Positions 1-5,491 of a stretch of DNA of 9,637 nt are shown in pieces. Each line of letters starts with the position of its first letter. Position 1 is the stretch's first letter. The notes beneath the pieces are model-generated. The model saw only the letters and a list, made by a program, of their open reading frames with translations, was not told where the DNA came from and did no database searches. The DNA is from an uncultured Coprococcus sp. GTDB taxonomy: Bacteria; Bacillota; Clostridia; Lachnospirales; Lachnospiraceae. The stretch lies in assembly GCA_900548315.1 (NCBI GenBank), contig URJU01000076.1, forward strand, positions 1-9,637. Reading direction: 5' to 3'. Made by a program: the position numbers and the translations under genes.

Positions 1-29
1 CGGCAGCGTCAGATGTGTATAAGAGACAG
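1..29 (+). other. Nextera Read-1 adapter (library sequence)
   Basis: This is not genomic DNA. Positions 11-29 are the 19-bp Tn5 mosaic end AGATGTGTATAAGAGACAG, and positions 1-10 are the 3' part of the Nextera Read-1 tail. Translation through it gives the well-known artefactual peptide MYKRQ, which falsely extends the first gene upstream. Genomic sequence begins at 30. Confidence 0.98.
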
Positions 30-32
30 AGG

Positions 33-54
33 GGGGACAGGTACCTCCGTCCCC
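33..54. repeat. REP-like imperfect palindrome
   Basis: The outer arms GGGGAC (33-38) and GTCCCC (49-54) are perfectly complementary and enclose the 8-bp palindrome AGGTACCT (39-46) plus two extra bases. From memory, short palindromes of this GGGGACnnAGGTACCTGTCCCC type are scattered in many Firmicutes genomes, often beside REP-associated tyrosine (IS200/RAYT-like) transposases. No transposase is visible here because the fragment starts at 30. The element ends 24 bp before the TetR gene, so it could also act as a hairpin in the 5' untranslated region or end an upstream transcript. There is no T-run on either side to support a terminator. Confidence 0.55.
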
Positions 55-77
55 AGGAAAAGATTGTGAGGTGTAAG

Positions 78-638
78 ATGGCGAATACAACGAAGAAGGC
101 GCTTGAAGTTTCGCTTAAGAAACTGCTCAAGGAGAAACCGTTTGACAAGATAACGATAGCGGATCTCACCGGAGACTGCGGGATAAGCAGGATGACATTT
201 TATTATCATTTTCAGGACATATATGAGCTTGCTGAATGGGTGTGTATAGAGGATGGAAAGCAGGCGCTGAAGGATAAGAAGACCTATGATACCTGGCAGG
301 AGGGCATGATACAGGTGTTTGAGGCTGTGCTTGAGAACAAGCCATTTATCGCAAATATATACAGGTCGGTGGATAAGGCTAAGATAGAAAACTATCTGTA
401 TAAGCTGTCGTATCAGCTCATAGCGGATGTAGTGGATGAGAAATGCGCAGGGGATAATCTTTCTGAGAATGATAAGCAGTTCATAGCAGACTTTTACAAG
501 TATGGATTTGTTGGAATTATGCTTGACTGGGTAGACAAGGGGATGAAGGACGATTATCATAAAATAGTGGAGCAGCTTAGCATTACGCTTCGTGGAAATA
601 TAGCAAATTCCATTCATAACTTTGAAAGCGAGATGTAA
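78..638 (+). CDS. TetR/AcrR-family transcriptional regulator (DhaS-like)
   Basis: This encodes a 186-residue DNA-binding regulator. The N-terminal TetR helix-turn-helix is clear: residues 21-45 run PFDKITIADL, then GISRMTFYYHF, the recognition-helix pattern of the family. The rest (about 50-186) is the helical ligand and dimerisation domain. The SLKKLL..KPFDKIT...CGISRMTFYYHF style matches the subgroup that contains DhaS-like regulators and many unassigned Lachnospiraceae TetR proteins, so the ligand cannot be inferred. The start at 78 was chosen because GAGGTG (68-73) lies 4 bp upstream. The in-frame upstream codons read into the library adapter and are artefactual. The promoter is probably outside the fragment, and no target operon is visible upstream. 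Length is normal and the frame is intact. Confidence 0.9.
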   Translation: MANTTKKALEVSLKKLLKEKPFDKITIADLTGDCGISRMTFYYHFQDIYELAEWVCIEDGKQALKDKKTYDTWQEGMIQVFEAVLENKPFIANIYRSVDKAKIENYLYKLSYQLIADVVDEKCAGDNLSENDKQFIADFYKYGFVGIMLDWVDKGMKDDYHKIVEQLSITLRGNIANSIHNFESEM

Positions 639-660
639 AAGCAGAAGATGGATCAGGATA

Positions 661-805
661 AAGAAACCTGTTACTACGGGGAATGTCAAGTGATGAGAAG
701 GACTGGGAGTCATTTGACGAGATAGTAAAGGCTGCAGATGAGAGAATGTACGAGAACAAGGCGGCATATTACAGGCAGAAGGGTGCCGACAGAAGGTATC
801 GCTAG
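661..805 (+). pseudogene. C-terminal remnant of a GGDEF diguanylate cyclase
   Basis: Only the tail of a GGDEF domain survives. The frame ending at the TAG at 803-805 reads DEKDWESFDEIVKAADERMY followed by ENKAAYYRQKGADRR. The ADERMYENK piece is the conserved last helix of GGDEF domains, with the usual short basic tail after it. Just upstream, another frame (661-690) reads KKPVTTGNVK and then meets a stop. This looks like the preceding strand joined by a frameshift near 688-694. There is no start codon with a ribosome binding site, no GGDEF motif and no N-terminal sensor domain. The stub begins only about 22 bp after the TetR stop, so a deletion probably removed most of the gene. An intact paralogue elsewhere in the genome is likely but cannot be seen here. 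Confidence 0.75.
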
Positions 806-865
806 AGTAAAGAGCGGTAAGAATCTGTGCTTTTGGCAGCGGGGTTGGTTTAGCTGAAAAAATAC

Positions 866-895
866 TTGATGGCATATATTGCTACATGCTATAAT
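866..895 (+). promoter_or_regulatory. Promoter of the large secreted protein gene
   Basis: A perfect -10 hexamer TATAAT (890-895) is preceded by an extended -10 TG (887-888). TTGATG (866-871) lies 18 bp upstream as a moderate -35. The predicted start site falls near 902, about 55 bp before the ATG at 957 and inside the dyad at 897-914. Nothing else in the 806-956 gap looks like a gene. Confidence 0.7.
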
Positions 896-896
896 A

Positions 897-914
897 TAAA
901 CGAACGTTCGGTTA
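897..914. promoter_or_regulatory. Putative repressor operator (near-perfect dyad)
   Basis: This is an 18-bp inverted repeat with a single mismatched pair, centred on the perfect palindrome CGAACGTTCG (901-910). It begins one base after the -10 box and covers the likely transcription start, the usual position for a repressor site. The size and symmetry suit a TetR-family dimer, and two TetR genes lie in this window, but I see no second copy of the motif upstream of either. Assignment to a regulator is inference. Confidence 0.5.
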
Positions 915-956
915 ATAAATATTTTGTATCAAAATCATTCAAAAGGGGGATGGTCT

Positions 957-3900
957 ATGAGAAAGGAAAGAATAAAGAGGCGGATCGTCAGCATGTTTCT
1001 GGTTGTATGTATGGCGGTTGGAACAATCTCTGTGGCGCCAAAGGAGGCCAAAGCTGTAGATGTGCTGTCGATGTTTGATGTCGCCGGAACAATGGTCAGA
1101 GCAGGCAAGAGCGCCATGGAGCAGGCAAAGAAGGAAAATTGGTCATTTAAGGATGCGATAGGCGGTACATTCAAGTGTATAGGAAAGGAACTGCTGGGAA
1201 TAAATGAAAATGAGTCGCCAGGAAGCACGGTCATAATGAATGATGTGGATCTGAGCGGCGTGGAATCACAGCTGTACAAGATTCAGCAGAGATTGGATGA
1301 TCAGAATATGACGCTGACTGCATTAAATGCTACAATGGTTTCTAATATTAGCAAGATTGGGGATGCGCTGAAAGATATTAAAGAGACCTTGGATAACAAC
1401 ACAGAAATATTGAAGTATAACACATATCTTGTGAATTTCTGTGATATGTATGATGCGTTCAGGATAGATATCAAGACATGTGAAACATACTTAGATTCGT
1501 TGAAGGCAGAGAGCGATATAGAGGTGGTCAAAAACACATATGATAAATTGTTTAATCTGGGGGCAGCAGATGAGACAAATGGATTGATCTATCGTATTCA
1601 GAGAATGGGCGGATATCTCCGCGGAGATTTGAGCGGTGTGAGCTGCCCGGGTTCTGTCACAGATATTTTGTGCAGATACTATAAAGCTGCGGGATATTCT
1701 GATGCAGAGACGGCAGCTGCGGTTAAAGATTTTGTGGCGCAGGCTTACTACACATATAATCTGGCAAATTACTATTATATGTCCATAACTCTGTTTCAGA
1801 GTACATATATGTCACAAAATAATCTTACCCGCTATGACACAGATTTCGGCTCAAAGCTCGGTATGAACCAGATTGAGGCGATATTTGCATCGATGACTGA
1901 AGAGAGCATGAAGACCACAACCCATGTTTTTTATGATCTCAACAAACATTTCTCATCTATAGAGGGACTTGAAGTCAGCTATAAAGGACCTGCAGGGTAT
2001 CTGATGCGAAATATGAAAGACAGCACAATGACTGTGGAGCCGGGAGCGGTCATAACTCTTCCAGATTCTAATAGTCTGCTGGCAGCATACTTTGGAAGCG
2101 GTTATGTCAAAATGTTTGGCGGAGTATGCGAATACAGTTATGAGTCTTCAGACAGCGGAGTTACGATAAATGGCGACAGAATTGTTTTTGGCACAGACTT
2201 TGAGGAAGGTACAGATGCCAAAGTGGATATTTATTGTACCATTGGCGATCAGAAGATACTTCTTCATACATATACGTTTACGAGCAAGGCAGGAAAGTTA
2301 GCCGGTGGTTATGGAACATCGGAATATCCATATGTGATCAAGACTGAGGAGCAGTTCAATTCATTTGCAGGCGGTTATTACAATGACGCATATATATCAC
2401 TTGCAGCTGATCTGGATTACAAAGATTACTATTTCTCGAGTGTGACCGGAAAATTCAGTGGTACATTTTATGGAAATGGACATAGCATATCAAATGTTGA
2501 TTTTCGTTTAAATAACACAAGCAAGTTTGGCATTTTCAACTGTATATCGGGTGGAACGGTGCAGGATCTGACGGTGGATAAAACTACCATGTACTTGGAA
2601 GATGCAGATGGATACTATTATGTTGGTGTCATTGCCGGAATGGTTGAGAATAAGGGAAAGATAGAGAGATGTGAGGTTATTGACAGTTATGCGTATGGAA
2701 TTATGTCAGGCGGAAGAGTATATCTTGGAGGAATCACAGGCTGGCTAAGCAACAGTGAGCTGAATGGCTGTACTCTGCGCAATGTGTGGACAATTGTCAG
2801 AGAGAGCACGAATAAGAAGCAGGACGTAAAAGGTTGCGTAGGAAATATAGCAGGTTATGTTACAGAAAGTAAAATTCTATACTGTGGAAGAGAGGATGGA
2901 AACGTTCAATCTGAAAGTACGGATAGTGAAAGCTATACAGGTGGTATGGTTGGTCAAGGCTATAATAGTTTAATGGAAAACTGCTGGAGTTTTATGGCGA
3001 CAAATGCATGGACTGATCAATTTAAACATTCAGCGGATAATCATGGTTCATTTGCAGGTCTATGTAATGAATTGAAGATTAGAAAATGTTATATATATAA
3101 TGGAGTCGATGCAAAGAAGTCAAATCTTGATTATATGATTCTGGGTACAACAGTCCAGGGGCGAGAGTGTGATGTATCATATGTGGACGATTTTACACTC
3201 AGCAAGCTTGGTTATGAATATGTTGGAATGCTGACAAATGCTGATATCACAGGCCACCCAATCAGACTTAATCCAGTTAAGGTGGATATAAAAACTGACA
3301 ATGCAAAGACAACATTTTACTATGGTCAGGATCTCACATTGAACGGAGTAAGCGTAAGGCTTATAAGAAGCAGTGGATTTAACTCGAGGCTGATTCCTTA
3401 TGATGTGACCACAGATTACAGTTCGACTCAGCCGGGCAGGTATGTGGTTACAATATCTTCTGGAAATGTAAAGGCTGATTATGATGTCTTGGTGGCAAAT
3501 AAACCACACACATATGTGGCGACAAAGAAAGCTGCGACATGTACAGAGGATGGTTATGTGGGATACAAATGTCAGGATGAGGGATGTGATTCACACATTG
3601 CAGATGATGTACTCAAGGCAACCGGACATTCGACGAAGAAGAAGAAAGCTAATGAGAAGACTTGCAAGACACCAGGAAATATAGAGTACTGGCTCTGTAG
3701 TAATTGCAAAAAATGTTTTTTGGATGAGAGTGGTGAACAGGAAATAAGTATTGATGATACCATTATTCCGGCAGCGCACACTATAAAGGCTGTGAAAGCA
3801 GTATCTGCTACCTGCGCCAAGGCGGGAAATAAGGCGTACTGGTACTGTGGGGTATGCCACAAATATTTCACAGATGCAAAGTGTACATCTGAAACTACAC

Positions 3901-4556
3901 TTGATAAGCTCAAGATTCCTGCAACAGGCAAACATACCACAAAGAAGACGACCGTTAAGGCGACTGCGAAGACCAATGGAAAGGTTACAGTTAAGTGCTC
4001 TGCCTGTGGCAAGGTGATTTCTTCAAAGACTATACCAAGATTAGCGAGCATCACTCTGGCAGCGACAGAGCTCACTTATAATGGCAAAGTTAGAACTCCG
4101 GGCGTGACGGTCAAGGACAGCAAAGGAAATAAACTTGGAAGTGCTTCTTACACAGTTACATATGCTTCTGGCCGAAAGGCAGTTGGCAGTTACATTGTGA
4201 AGATCAGCTTCAAGGGCAATTATAGCGGCACTTTCACAAAATCATTTATAATTAAGCCGAAGGGTGTTGGCGTATCCAGCATAAGTGCAGACAAGAAAAA
4301 GCTGGTAGTCAAGTGGGCAAAGCAGCCGACACAGACAACTGGTTATCAGTTACAGTACAGCACATCTTCAACATTTGCCGGAGCAAAGACTGTTACGATC
4401 AGGAAGAATGCGACAACCAGTTATGCTTTATCAAATCTTCAGACAAAGAAAAAGTATTATGTGCGGATTCGTACTTATAAGCAGATAACTAAGAATAAGA
4501 AGACAAGGAATTATTTTTCAGGATGGAGCGGAATAAAGTCAGCCACAACCAAATAA
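957..4556 (+). CDS. Large secreted multidomain surface protein
   Basis: This encodes 1,199 residues. A Sec signal peptide (basic residues 1-9, hydrophobic 10-27, AKA cleavage site after 33) implies export. Residues 34-330 are mainly helical, with a coiled-coil-like stretch at about 100-155, and match nothing I recognise. From about 449 to 690 comes a beta-rich region opening with GTSEYPYVIKTEEQF and repeating GLUG-type pieces (GTFYGNGHSI, GGITGWL, GGMVGQGY), typical of beta-helix adhesins. An Ig-like segment (773-850), four Cys-pair modules (851-1025), a YNGK-type beta domain (about 1039-1100) and a fibronectin III domain (1102-1199) follow. There is no LPXTG anchor or catalytic motif, so attachment, if any, is by other means. 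The start is fixed by AAGGGGG (943-949), 7 bp upstream, and by the signal peptide; an out-of-frame ATG at 950 is ignored. Adhesion or glycan binding is a guess. Confidence 0.88.
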   Translation: MRKERIKRRIVSMFLVVCMAVGTISVAPKEAKAVDVLSMFDVAGTMVRAGKSAMEQAKKENWSFKDAIGGTFKCIGKELLGINENESPGSTVIMNDVDLSGVESQLYKIQQRLDDQNMTLTALNATMVSNISKIGDALKDIKETLDNNTEILKYNTYLVNFCDMYDAFRIDIKTCETYLDSLKAESDIEVVKNTYDKLFNLGAADETNGLIYRIQRMGGYLRGDLSGVSCPGSVTDILCRYYKAAGYSDAETAAAVKDFVAQAYYTYNLANYYYMSITLFQSTYMSQNNLTRYDTDFGSKLGMNQIEAIFASMTEESMKTTTHVFYDLNKHFSSIEGLEVSYKGPAGYLMRNMKDSTMTVEPGAVITLPDSNSLLAAYFGSGYVKMFGGVCEYSYESSDSGVTINGDRIVFGTDFEEGTDAKVDIYCTIGDQKILLHTYTFTSKAGKLAGGYGTSEYPYVIKTEEQFNSFAGGYYNDAYISLAADLDYKDYYFSSVTGKFSGTFYGNGHSISNVDFRLNNTSKFGIFNCISGGTVQDLTVDKTTMYLEDADGYYYVGVIAGMVENKGKIERCEVIDSYAYGIMSGGRVYLGGITGWLSNSELNGCTLRNVWTIVRESTNKKQDVKGCVGNIAGYVTESKILYCGREDGNVQSESTDSESYTGGMVGQGYNSLMENCWSFMATNAWTDQFKHSADNHGSFAGLCNELKIRKCYIYNGVDAKKSNLDYMILGTTVQGRECDVSYVDDFTLSKLGYEYVGMLTNADITGHPIRLNPVKVDIKTDNAKTTFYYGQDLTLNGVSVRLIRSSGFNSRLIPYDVTTDYSSTQPGRYVVTISSGNVKADYDVLVANKPHTYVATKKAATCTEDGYVGYKCQDEGCDSHIADDVLKATGHSTKKKKANEKTCKTPGNIEYWLCSNCKKCFLDESGEQEISIDDTIIPAAHTIKAVKAVSATCAKAGNKAYWYCGVCHKYFTDAKCTSETTLDKLKIPATGKHTTKKTTVKATAKTNGKVTVKCSACGKVISSKTIPRLASITLAATELTYNGKVRTPGVTVKDSKGNKLGSASYTVTYASGRKAVGSYIVKISFKGNYSGTFTKSFIIKPKGVGVSSISADKKKLVVKWAKQPTQTTGYQLQYSTSSTFAGAKTVTIRKNATTSYALSNLQTKKKYYVRIRTYKQITKNKKTRNYFSGWSGIKSATTK
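3507..4034 (+). repeat. Four tandem Cys-pair modules in the secreted protein
   Basis: The region contains four diverged protein repeats starting at His 851, 891, 941 and 993. The typical unit is H, about 10 residues, TC..(A/P)GN..YW.C..C.K.F.D, then a return to P/A..H. Cys pairs are at 872/877 (CQDEGC), 914/917 (CSNC), 964/967 (CGVC) and 1014/1017 (CSAC); the first three units have an extra Cys at 862, 903 and 953. The fourth unit has lost that extra Cys and the aromatic pair. Such units are frequent in secreted Lachnospiraceae and other Clostridia proteins. Structural metal binding or disulfides are possible but not shown. Confidence 0.75.
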
Positions 4557-4628
4557 GCTGGCAAATCAGATTGTGTCGTGCTGATATGAAAAAAGTTGCC
4601 TGATTAAATGCTGGCAGGATGTTACTTG

Positions 4629-4635
4629 AAGGAGG
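4629..4635 (+). promoter_or_regulatory. Ribosome binding site that sets the GTG start
   Basis: AAGGAGG ends 7 bp before the GTG at 4643. The in-frame ATG at 4619 lies upstream of this site and has no Shine-Dalgarno sequence of its own, so the GTG is preferred. The 86-bp gap after the secreted protein gene shows no convincing terminator or promoter, only a 7-bp direct repeat GCTGGCA (4557-4563 and 4610-4616). Confidence 0.8.
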
Positions 4636-4642
4636 CAGTGAA

Positions 4643-5221
4643 GTGAGAGTACGCAATGAGGAACAGTTTCAAGCTAAAAAGATAGAACTGATGGAAAAAT
4701 GCTATGAGTGCTATGCCGAGAACGGACTGAATTCTGTGGGAATAAGAGGCCTTGCAAAAGCATGCAATACAAACCCATCTGTGTTATATACATATTTTGA
4801 CGATTTGGATGATCTGATAGTACAGTCCACTGCATATTGCATGTCAAAGGTTGAGGATGATTTCATGAAGGAATCGCCAAAGAATGCAGAGGATGTAATG
4901 CGTTTTATTGAGGAAATACCATATTGGACGGCAAGGAAGCATGGCAAAAAATATAGACTGATGTATCAGGTGTATACTCATCCAAAGTATATTGAGCATG
5001 GAAAGAGGTTTTTTGAAGGAGTCAATGAGAGATATACAGAGTATGCAAAACAGCTTGAGCCTAAGATAGGCATTCCTTACAATATTCTTACTCCATTGAT
5101 TTTCATCTTCGTAAGAGCAAGCGTGCATTATGCTTTATTTGGGGATGAATATTATCTGAAGTCACAGATGGAAGTGCTGAGGCAGAGCGTGATACTCTTC
5201 ATGGAGAAATATTCAAAGTAA
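4643..5221 (+). CDS. TetR/AcrR-family regulator, probable controller of oleate hydratase
   Basis: This encodes a 192-residue regulator starting at GTG. Residues 8-53 form the TetR N-terminal domain, with the helix-turn-helix at about 31-53 (SVGIRGLAKACNTNPSVLYT followed by YF). The second half is helical and Phe/Tyr rich (for example FIFVRASVHYALFGDEYYL), suitable for a hydrophobic ligand. The gene lies directly upstream of an oleate hydratase gene on the same strand. TetR regulators beside oleate hydratase genes in Firmicutes commonly respond to fatty acids, so a fatty-acid-responsive repressor is the best guess. A strong terminator separates the two, so they are not simply cotranscribed. 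The regulator may instead be read from the promoter of the secreted protein gene, since no terminator was found between them. Confidence 0.88.
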   Translation: MRVRNEEQFQAKKIELMEKCYECYAENGLNSVGIRGLAKACNTNPSVLYTYFDDLDDLIVQSTAYCMSKVEDDFMKESPKNAEDVMRFIEEIPYWTARKHGKKYRLMYQVYTHPKYIEHGKRFFEGVNERYTEYAKQLEPKIGIPYNILTPLIFIFVRASVHYALFGDEYYLKSQMEVLRQSVILFMEKYSK

Positions 5222-5236
5222 ATTTATACAAAACGG

Positions 5237-5272
5237 GTGGAATGATAAAATTTTTATCATTCCACTTTTTTT
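5237..5272 (+). terminator. Rho-independent terminator after the second TetR gene
   Basis: The arms GTGGAATGATAAAA (5237-5250) and its exact complement (5252-5265) form a long perfect stem whose A/T tip can open as a loop. A run of seven T (5266-5272) follows. It lies 15 bp after the TetR stop codon and isolates the hydratase leader from upstream transcription. Confidence 0.93.
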
Positions 5273-5338
5273 GTAAATATGAAATAAAAATTGGGCAAGC
5301 TATTATAGGGGCATGAGATAGAAATAGACAAATATATT

Positions 5339-5373
5339 ATATGCGACAGATCACATTCGGAGCTGTCACATAT
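5339..5373. promoter_or_regulatory. Inverted repeat upstream of oleate hydratase (operator or RNA hairpin)
   Basis: The 11-bp arms ATATGCGACAG (5339-5349) and CTGTCACATAT (5363-5373) are complementary except for one pair and are separated by 13 bp. The A/T-rich flanks could hold the promoter, but I could not pair a good -10 with a -35 here. As DNA it is a candidate operator for the neighbouring TetR protein. As RNA it is the first stem of the leader, and part of its second arm (5366-5372) can pair with 5404-5410 instead. Confidence 0.5.
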
Positions 5374-5397
5374 GTTTATATTTTGATTTGAAAGAGG

Positions 5398-5437
5398 CGG
5401 TGCTATGTGACCTGCGGGCACATATTGGAATGCACCG
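5398..5437 (+). promoter_or_regulatory. Structured leader hairpin of oleate hydratase
   Basis: A contiguous 12-nt arm (CGGTGC at 5398-5403 and TATGTG at 5404-5409) pairs with CACATA (5419-5424) and GCACCG (5432-5437). The 12-bp stem has a one-sided 7-nt bulge and a 9-nt loop. GC-rich sequence follows, with a CCGCC (5446-5450) that could pair with GGCGG (5397-5401 region) as an alternative. It ends 54 bp before the hydratase ATG. It matches no riboswitch class I can recall. No T-run follows, so any control would act on translation or RNA stability. Confidence 0.5.
5405..5410 (+). other. Start-stop codon pair in the leader (ATGTGA)
   Basis: An ATG followed at once by TGA sits 7 bp after a plausible Shine-Dalgarno AAAGAGG (5391-5397), inside the 5' arm of the leader hairpin. 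Minimal AUG-stop units can park ribosomes on a leader, but a chance occurrence is equally possible. Confidence 0.3.
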
Positions 5438-5476
5438 ACGAACTGCCGCCGACCGTAAGGGAGGGGGCGATACAAG

Positions 5477-5483
5477 AAAGGAG
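5477..5483 (+). promoter_or_regulatory. Ribosome binding site of oleate hydratase
   Basis: AAAGGAG is 8 bp before the ATG at 5492. It is only 2 bp before an in-frame TTG at 5486, so the ATG is chosen as the start. Confidence 0.85.
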
Positions 5484-5491
5484 AATTGCTT

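Noticed and set aside
78..805. TetR gene and GGDEF tail as a single fused regulator
   Set aside because: A stop at 636-638 and further stops in the GGDEF frame separate them, and the frames differ.
9..875. A 288-residue minus-strand reading frame over the first TetR gene
   Set aside because: It starts in a region antisense to a clear TetR gene and the GGDEF remnant, ends in adapter-derived residues, and shows no domain or ribosome binding site.
866..1078. A 70-residue frame overlapping the start of the secreted protein
   Set aside because: It overlaps the signal-peptide region out of frame, and its start codon lies in the -35 box of the promoter. No homology is recognisable.
3572..4075. A 167-residue minus-strand frame with hydrophobic stretches
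   Set aside because: It is antisense to the Cys-pair repeats, whose Lys/Thr/Ala-rich codons produce hydrophobic residues on the opposite strand.
4565..4605. A possible terminator after the secreted protein gene (AATCAG...CTGATT)
   Set aside because: The arms are only 5-6 bp, the spacer is long and no T-run follows.
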